From NCBI GenBank assembly GCA_963675055.2, contig CAXXJE010000002.1, positions 248,001-312,000 of the forward strand: a stretch of DNA of 64,000 nucleotides, written 5' to 3'. Under the pieces are notes generated by a model. It searched no databases and had not been told where the DNA came from. It saw only the letters and a list, made by a program, of their open reading frames with translations. A program made the translations under genes and the position numbers. The first letter of the stretch is position 1. Each line of letters begins with the position of its first letter. Shown piece by piece: positions 58,231-64,000 of the stretch. This DNA comes from PGYT01 sp963675055 (GTDB taxonomy: Bacteria > Bacteroidota > Ignavibacteria > Ignavibacteriales > Melioribacteraceae).

Positions 58231-58584
58231 AAATATAAAGACTTGCCGAAGTTAATAATTGTCTTAGTGTTGCTGGCAGCTGTTTATCTTTTTCCAATTA
58301 ACCCTATCAATTTCAACCTCATTTAACGTACACCACATACTTTTACGGAATTTATCTCTTATTCCATAATATAAATAAATTCAGAAAGAATTCTACTAAT
58401 CAACAACTCTGCAAGTTTCTCTTCCACCTGATAATAATGCCGGTAACTTCATCCAAGACGGTATTAATTACCGGACAGAAACTATAAATATGCTGAACGA
58501 ACGCAATGATTATTTTTTTGACGCACTTGATTTATTAATCTTTATGGTATGAATGTTGTTTTCTAGGTTCCAGACGAGGTAAAG
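58231..58584. other. Intergenic region between cassettes B and C
   Basis: About 354 bases without a gene. No terminator hairpin is obvious. It does not resemble the region before cassette B. A GAGGTAAAG ribosome site precedes the ATG at 58585, so cassette C still looks translated. Confidence 0.45.
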
Positions 58585-59646
58585 ATGAATACAAGTCAAA
58601 TGCTTATAACAATCGGAGCGATGTTCCTGCTGGGATTGGTCCCCGGCGAAATTTATCCAATGCAAATTAATTTAACAGTTAAAAATACCGCTGCATATGA
58701 TGAGAGCTATTCTTCCGCTGTCTGGCGGCAGATACGACTTATTACCGGGGACACTGTCTATGGCCCATTTCATTCACAGTCGCAGTTAAATATTGCGGGA
58801 GATCCTGTATTCTTGGGAAAAACGACCACTCTAAAGGGATTATCTCCAAGCGAAAAGCAACTCAAGAAAAACGGTTACGACCCCAAATTCTACGGCGGTT
58901 ATGAATCCGGGGTCGATATTCCGTTACCAAGCAACACTTCGTTTTCCACGCAGCAGGCTACTGCTGTTGATGATGTGACCAACAACGGCGGATCAAATTA
59001 CTTCGAGAATACGGATATATGGCTAACACTGAATGATGACGTAACTGCTACTTACCGAACCGGAAGCGACAGTACTACTTATGATCCCCCGGTTACTTTG
59101 CCCCTTTCTACTTTAGCTCCATCCGGATTGGTTTATGTCGAGAAGGGAAATATTTATCTCTCCGGTACACTTAATGGTCAGTTGACTGTAATTGCAGGTG
59201 AGTCGTCAGGATCCGGGCATGGAAATGTTTTCTTTGCTGATGATATCAAGTATACTGAAGATCCCATGGTATGGGATGCTGTCGGAAACACCTATGTAAC
59301 CAATCCCGATTGTTCCGACATGCTTGGTATAATAGCAACAAATAATGTTATCGTTATGGACAACGAAAAGAACGTAAACAATAAAGACATCGAAATTCAC
59401 GCTTCCGTATTTTGTTCTCAGGAAGGACTTATTTTGGAAGACCCTAAAATTCCCCCAAGTGGTTCTTTTACTTTAAGAGGTGGATTGATTGCAGGCAAAG
59501 AAGAGACGATTGCACAAGTAGATAATTTAGGGATGATTAAGAACGGATATAAAAGACATGTTGTTTTCGACGAGCGTTTCTATCTTACTTCACCGGCGCA
59601 TTTCCCAAGGACAGGAAAATTTGAGATCTTATCTTGGTTAGAGTAG
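58585..59646 (+). CDS. Pilin-like cassette C, three genes collapsed into one fusion
   Basis: 353 residues that are a chimera of cassette genes 1, 2 and 3. Residues 1-19 (MNTSQMLITIGAMFLLGLV) match the start of gene 1. Residues ~20-52 (PGEIYPMQINLTVKNTA, then AVWRQIRLI) match the end of gene 2. Residues ~53-353 (TGDTVYGPFHSQSQLNI, PVFLGKTT, then FEILSWLE) match the middle and end of gene 3. Joins fall near 58640 and 58743, both in frame. The frame is uninterrupted and keeps an N-terminal membrane helix, so the product may still be a membrane-anchored gene-3-type domain. It converges on the T9SS protein 59741-63907. Confidence 0.7.
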   Translation: MNTSQMLITIGAMFLLGLVPGEIYPMQINLTVKNTAAYDESYSSAVWRQIRLITGDTVYGPFHSQSQLNIAGDPVFLGKTTTLKGLSPSEKQLKKNGYDPKFYGGYESGVDIPLPSNTSFSTQQATAVDDVTNNGGSNYFENTDIWLTLNDDVTATYRTGSDSTTYDPPVTLPLSTLAPSGLVYVEKGNIYLSGTLNGQLTVIAGESSGSGHGNVFFADDIKYTEDPMVWDAVGNTYVTNPDCSDMLGIIATNNVIVMDNEKNVNNKDIEIHASVFCSQEGLILEDPKIPPSGSFTLRGGLIAGKEETIAQVDNLGMIKNGYKRHVVFDERFYLTSPAHFPRTGKFEILSWLE

Positions 59647-59691
59647 GCTTCATTCATTCCCATAAAGATTACACAATGAACTAGTTTAAAA

Positions 59692-59720
59692 ACAAAAAGG
59701 GGCATTAAGCCCCTTTTGTT
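59692..59720. terminator. Bidirectional intrinsic terminator
   Basis: Stem ACAAAAAGGGGC / GCCCCTTTTGT with loop ATTAA, flanked by A-rich and T-rich tracts. It lies between the convergent genes 58585-59646 and 59741-63907 and can serve both. Confidence 0.8.
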
Positions 59721-59740
59721 AAAATTTTATGCCATGCTGC

Positions 59741-62700
59741 TTACTTGAGAAGCATCATCTTTTTAGTAATGTTTATATTCTTTCCTGTCAGGCTGTAGAA
59801 GTAAACACCACTCGAAAGATTCTTACCGTCGAATGTGAAATCGTAATAACCCGCTTCGAGACTACCTGTAAACAGACTGTTCACTTCCTGTCCGATGGAG
59901 TTATAAATTCTCAACGAATAGTTTCCTCTTTCTTGTATAGATACTTTAATGGATGTCGTCGGATTAAACGGATTTGGATAATTCTGACCGAGATCAAACT
60001 CAACAGGAACCTCAATATTACTGTCCACACTCGTCAGTATTTCACTGTTTCCGTACAAAGTACCATCGTCTATACCGGCAAAAATAGTGTTAGTATTTTC
60101 ATCAATAAGAAGAGAACTTACACCGAAGCCGTTCATACCAACAGGTTCCCAAACAAACGATTGTATGGATGAAGAACCTCCCGGAGCGGATGGAGTAATT
60201 CCGGTTAATTTGTAGATGCCGCCTGTCCATGTACTGATAAATACATTATCAGTAGCATCTATTGCAACTGCATAGGTGTACCAGAGATCCAGCAATGAAT
60301 TCAGGTCTTCCCATGTTGTACCGTTATTTAAAGAACGATAAATTCCACCTCCGTATGTAGCGACATAAACATTACCAGCACTTGTAACAGAAATATCCCA
60401 TACATAATCATAACCAAGATCAGTATCGATCCAGGTTACACCATCATCTGTCGATTTAAATACTCCCTTACCGAAAGTTCCGGCGTAGATATTTCCGAAT
60501 ATATCAGCTGCAACACTGGTAACAACAGTTCCGCTTCCAAGACCGGAATTGAACTGAGTCCAGGTTACGCCATTGTCCGTACTCTTATACATACCTGCAC
60601 CCCAGGTGCCGGCGTACATATCACCGTTAACATCGTTTATTTCAATTGATCTTATATAGTTTATCGTAAGAGCAGGGCTGATCCAGGTAACACCGCCGTC
60701 TGTTGAATAGAATATTCCGGCTTCTGTACCGAGATAAATATCTCCCGCTGTATTTACTTTAATAGTCCAGATGAATCCTGCAGGCAGATTACCATTTATC
60801 TGACTCCAGTTTACACCGCCATCACTGGATTTGAACAACCTTCCGCCAACAGTACCGGCAAGGATATTGCCAGAATTATCGGATGACAATGAATAAATAA
60901 TTTCATTATCCGGGAATGTTCCCAACTTGGTCCAATCACCTGAAGCAACCGCATCTGAAACAACACTGACAGATGCACAGCTTTGATCATTAGTATTAAT
61001 GAGATCTACCTTATCAGAACCAGTGATAGTGGCGCAATTAGTTAAATTGGAACTGCAAGGAATATCACCGGTAAATAATGAGTGATTGAACTGTCCGCTG
61101 CCATTCATAGAATTCGCAATCAACTGACCGGTTACAATACCCGAGTTGTAAACAACATCTGCATCAGGGGCAAGAACTGTACCGGTAACATCAACAGCGT
61201 AAATATTGATTTGAGTAGCCTGGTAGAAATTGAAGAGCACGTTATTAATTCCGGTTCCTTTAACATCAAGTCCACGGCTAACATTAATAAACGCTCCGTC
61301 AATATTGACTAATACACCGGAGCCGCTCGGTACATCAATAATTCTTGAGTTCGCACTTGAGAAATCATCACCGCTTATATTAAACACATTCAGATAAGGA
61401 TGTGTACCGGTTAAAGTTAATGTGCCCCATTCGTTAGTCACCGTTCCGTTCTGAACATATCCGGAAAGCGTATTAGAAAGATTCGATAAATATGTATATG
61501 CTGATGTAAAATCTATTGGATTATCCTGCCTAACAGTACCGTCTCTAACACTTACAGTATTTGTAGGTAGGTTACTGGAGTTTCCGTAAACAACATTTCC
61601 GCCCCAGACATCACCGCTTATATAAAGAAGGTTACCGTCAACAATAAGCACATCAACCGCTCCATTGGATGCGGGGAGTTTGTCTCCAACACTGTATGCG
61701 GACAGATAAGCATCTCCACCGACTGCCATTTTACCCTGCGTATCAGCAGATGGCTGTGTAATATCGTCGAAGAGGAATACGTTATATCCGACAGCCGGAC
61801 CAAGATCGATGGAAGCGCATGTTCCGAGACTTACAGTAACTGTGATTGTTAAAGTAGCACTTGCTCCGTTTGATAATGTTGGAATTGCCCATATACCGGT
61901 TCCTGCCGTATATGTACCGGTAGTAGCAGTATGTGAAGAATAAAGTAATCCGGAACCAAGCAGATCGGTTATTTCAATAGTATTGGCTGCATTCGGACCA
62001 TTATTGGTTACTACAATTGTAAAAGTAATGTTATCACCATCAGAAGGAAGCGAATTACTAACCGTTTTAGTAATCTCGAGGTCAGCATTCTGGTCGGTTA
62101 TAAGAACTTCATCCTGGTCGTCTTCGGAAAGAAGTCCGTTATTCGGTGTTGAATCAGGATCACCCTGATCACAAGCCGTAACTTCAGCAACATTTGTATG
62201 TGTACCGCCGTTGAACAATACTGTGATATCAAGAGTAACAGAGTTGCCACTTGCAAGTGTACCAACTGACCAGTCACCTGTTGCGTCACTATAAGTACCC
62301 TGTGAAGCCACATGACTTTGATATGTAAGAACAACGCCTGATATCAAATCATGAACAACAACATTATCGGCATCATCAGGTCCGTCGTTGGTTAAAGTAA
62401 CAGTGTATGTTATTGAACCGCCGACAATGGGAGTATTGTTGTCTACTACTTTTGTTAAGCTAAGATCAGCGACTTCGGGTACGGTTATAACTGCATTGTC
62501 CTGATCATCTTCAGCAGGCACATTGTTATTAGGAGTAGAGTCTGCGTCATTTTGATCTGTAGCGGTAACCTGTGCAATATTATCAATTATACCGGTTCCT
62601 GTTACAGTTGCGTTGATTGCAAGTGTGGCAGAAGCACCATTAGACAGGCCGCCGACATCCCATATTCCGGTTCCCGATGAATAGCTGCCCTGTGAAGGAG

Positions 62701-63907
62701 TGCTACTTGTGTAACTGACTCCGGAAGGCAGAACATCCGTTACGTCAACATTTGTCGCACCGTCTGGTCCGTCATTTGTAATTGTAATTGTATAAACAAC
62801 AGCGTCCCCTAAATTCGGGGTAGCATTATCCACAGTTTTTTCCAGTCTCAAATCAGCGTCGGGAGCTGTAACAACAATTGTTGCGTTATCCTGATCATCT
62901 TCACCACCGACATCATTGTCGGGAGTAGAATCGGGATCAGTTTGATCAACAGCATTAATTTGAGCAATATTATCTATAATACCTGTTGAAGAAGCCGCGA
63001 CAACAATATTCAAAGTTTCACTGCTGCCTGATGTAAGAACATATGAACCTAAATCCCATATCCCGGTTCCGTCGTCATAAGTACCCTGAGAAGCAGTATA
63101 AGAAACAAAAGTTACTCCGACAGGAAGTACATCTTCAACTAAAAGACCTGTTGCCGCATCCCCTTCAACATCCGAATTCGTGAGCGTTATAAAGTATGTC
63201 ACATTTGTATTCAAATTCGGATTTGGCGTACTAACTGATTTAGTCAGTGATAAATCTGTTGAAGCAGGAGTATAAGTATATACAACGGTCAATGTGTTTT
63301 GAGCGGTAGGAGGTGAAGTTTGGGTTTGAGCGCCACCGCCAACCACATAGTCCAGAGTTGTATTTACTGTAACCCTAAGGTTATATGTCCCCGTTCCTTC
63401 ATACTGAGAAAGTCCGGACGAATTTACATTACCGCTATTGGAAGTTGTAACAGACGAACCGGAAATTGTTACCGCATCTGTGCCCACAGAAGAAAAATTT
63501 GCCGTGCCGCCTGCTTCAGCGTCACCGTCGTCTGCAGTTAGATTAAATGCCTGCGTTGTCAAAGCTTCAACATTGCCGACAACAGGATTCAGACTCCCGT
63601 TCAACAATGCCGCACCAGTGAGTGTGGTACTGGAAATTGATCCCGTTGAACCGAAATCAGCATTTCCGGAAGCAGCCGACACACCGTCATTGTCAATTAT
63701 TGCAGAACCGCCTGAAGTACCAATCTCTAAGGTAATCTCAACATTTGTGAGTGTACCAAGAGCTGGATTGAACTGATTAAATGTATAATTTTGAAGATAG
63801 TTCGGCACACCTGTAAAGGTCTGTGTCTGCGTAATTGTCTGCGAAAAAAGTGTAGAACTGAGAAGTATTAATCCCAGCGCTGTAAACAGCGTAAATTTGG
63901 ATTTCAT
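59741..63907 (-). CDS. Choice-of-anchor E / DUF11 / choice-of-anchor A adhesin, T9SS cargo
   Basis: About 1388 residues from the ATG at 63907 (a GTG four codons upstream is less likely). Signal peptide MKSKFTLFTALGLILLSSTL. N-terminal choice-of-anchor E-like domain (TQTQTFTGVPNYLQNYTFNQ, then PALGTLTNVEITLEIG). Three complete DUF11 repeats (~225-610), each ending in a DPDSTPNN-like tail. A fourth DUF11 (~611-700) is interrupted by a choice-of-anchor A domain (~700-950: VGYNVFLFDD, KMAVGGDAYLSAYSVGD) and completed afterwards by NCATITGSDKVDLIN. Then seven BNR-like blades (~990-1290, VYVATYGGGIYRSLNNG) and a T9SS sorting domain (GQNYPNPFNPTTSIKVSIQ, ending KMMLLK). Paralogue of 44063-50068. Probably a displayed stalk or adhesin associated with the pilin-like cassettes it flanks. 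Confidence 0.9.
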   Translation of the reverse strand: MKSKFTLFTALGLILLSSTLFSQTITQTQTFTGVPNYLQNYTFNQFNPALGTLTNVEITLEIGTSGGSAIIDNDGVSAASGNADFGSTGSISSTTLTGAALLNGSLNPVVGNVEALTTQAFNLTADDGDAEAGGTANFSSVGTDAVTISGSSVTTSNSGNVNSSGLSQYEGTGTYNLRVTVNTTLDYVVGGGAQTQTSPPTAQNTLTVVYTYTPASTDLSLTKSVSTPNPNLNTNVTYFITLTNSDVEGDAATGLLVEDVLPVGVTFVSYTASQGTYDDGTGIWDLGSYVLTSGSSETLNIVVAASSTGIIDNIAQINAVDQTDPDSTPDNDVGGEDDQDNATIVVTAPDADLRLEKTVDNATPNLGDAVVYTITITNDGPDGATNVDVTDVLPSGVSYTSSTPSQGSYSSGTGIWDVGGLSNGASATLAINATVTGTGIIDNIAQVTATDQNDADSTPNNNVPAEDDQDNAVITVPEVADLSLTKVVDNNTPIVGGSITYTVTLTNDGPDDADNVVVHDLISGVVLTYQSHVASQGTYSDATGDWSVGTLASGNSVTLDITVLFNGGTHTNVAEVTACDQGDPDSTPNNGLLSEDDQDEVLITDQNADLEITKTVSNSLPSDGDNITFTIVVTNNGPNAANTIEITDLLGSGLLYSSHTATTGTYTAGTGIWAIPTLSNGASATLTITVTVSLGTCASIDLGPAVGYNVFLFDDITQPSADTQGKMAVGGDAYLSAYSVGDKLPASNGAVDVLIVDGNLLYISGDVWGGNVVYGNSSNLPTNTVSVRDGTVRQDNPIDFTSAYTYLSNLSNTLSGYVQNGTVTNEWGTLTLTGTHPYLNVFNISGDDFSSANSRIIDVPSGSGVLVNIDGAFINVSRGLDVKGTGINNVLFNFYQATQINIYAVDVTGTVLAPDADVVYNSGIVTGQLIANSMNGSGQFNHSLFTGDIPCSSNLTNCATITGSDKVDLINTNDQSCASVSVVSDAVASGDWTKLGTFPDNEIIYSLSSDNSGNILAGTVGGRLFKSSDGGVNWSQINGNLPAGFIWTIKVNTAGDIYLGTEAGIFYSTDGGVTWISPALTINYIRSIEINDVNGDMYAGTWGAGMYKSTDNGVTWTQFNSGLGSGTVVTSVAADIFGNIYAGTFGKGVFKSTDDGVTWIDTDLGYDYVWDISVTSAGNVYVATYGGGIYRSLNNGTTWEDLNSLLDLWYTYAVAIDATDNVFISTWTGGIYKLTGITPSAPGGSSSIQSFVWEPVGMNGFGVSSLLIDENTNTIFAGIDDGTLYGNSEILTSVDSNIEVPVEFDLGQNYPNPFNPTTSIKVSIQERGNYSLRIYNSIGQEVNSLFTGSLEAGYYDFTFDGKNLSSGVYFYSLTGKNINITKKMMLLK

Positions 63908-64000
63908 GCTAAACCCCACTTACTTATAACTCTAAAAATTTTACGGAATATGCTTAATGCACTTAATTAATCAGCGGAACAGAAAAAGAGTACAAATCTT

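Overview
The window looks like chromosomal DNA from an Ignavibacteria-type member of the Bacteroidota/Chlorobi group. This is inferred from family content: at least five large secreted proteins end in a type IX secretion (T9SS) C-terminal sorting domain with the QNYPNPFNP signature. There is also a TonB receptor followed by a DUF4249 lipoprotein, a sigma factor/DUF4252 operon, and HisKA_3 kinases paired with NarL-type regulators. No rRNA, tRNA, CRISPR array, transposase or phage gene was recognised.

Left arm (1-17.9 kb, almost all minus strand): secreted beta-propeller adhesins interleaved with signalling genes. It holds the 3' end of a GLUG-repeat adhesin, a stand-alone receiver protein, a 14-blade FG-GAP protein overlapping a lipoprotein gene, a NarL regulator with a 7TM-type histidine kinase, a decayed T9SS sorting domain, a giant LamG/VCBS protein preceded by a second stand-alone receiver, and a second regulator with a TPR-type kinase. 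A 74-75 bp element with repeated CCCCTAAT boxes and a Bacteroidota-like -7 box occurs twice and may define a small regulon.

Middle (18-44 kb): mostly ordinary genes. These are a methyltransferase; a plus-strand outer-membrane cluster (DUF5686 protein, TonB receptor, DUF4249 lipoprotein, tandem rhodanese-like lipoprotein without catalytic cysteines); a TIGR01777 epimerase; an ECF sigma factor with a small membrane protein; a histidine phosphatase; a T9SS subtilase; valS; TPR proteins; an ECF sigma/anti-sigma/DUF4252 operon; a patatin-BamA fusion; and rpmH-rnpA-yidC.

Right arm (44-64 kb): the most unusual part. Two T9SS giants with the same C-terminal architecture (a DUF11 domain interrupted by a choice-of-anchor A domain, then a seven-blade propeller and a sorting domain) bracket three versions of a three-gene pilin-like cassette. 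Cassette A is on the minus strand and cassette B on the plus strand. Cassette C has collapsed by two in-frame deletions into one chimeric ORF. A CHASE4/HAMP/PAS histidine kinase and NarL regulator sit between A and B. The kinase's first membrane helix lies in another frame, separated by an A5 run. This looks like a surface-structure locus with its own sensor, and is the best candidate here for an undescribed system; its function is inference.
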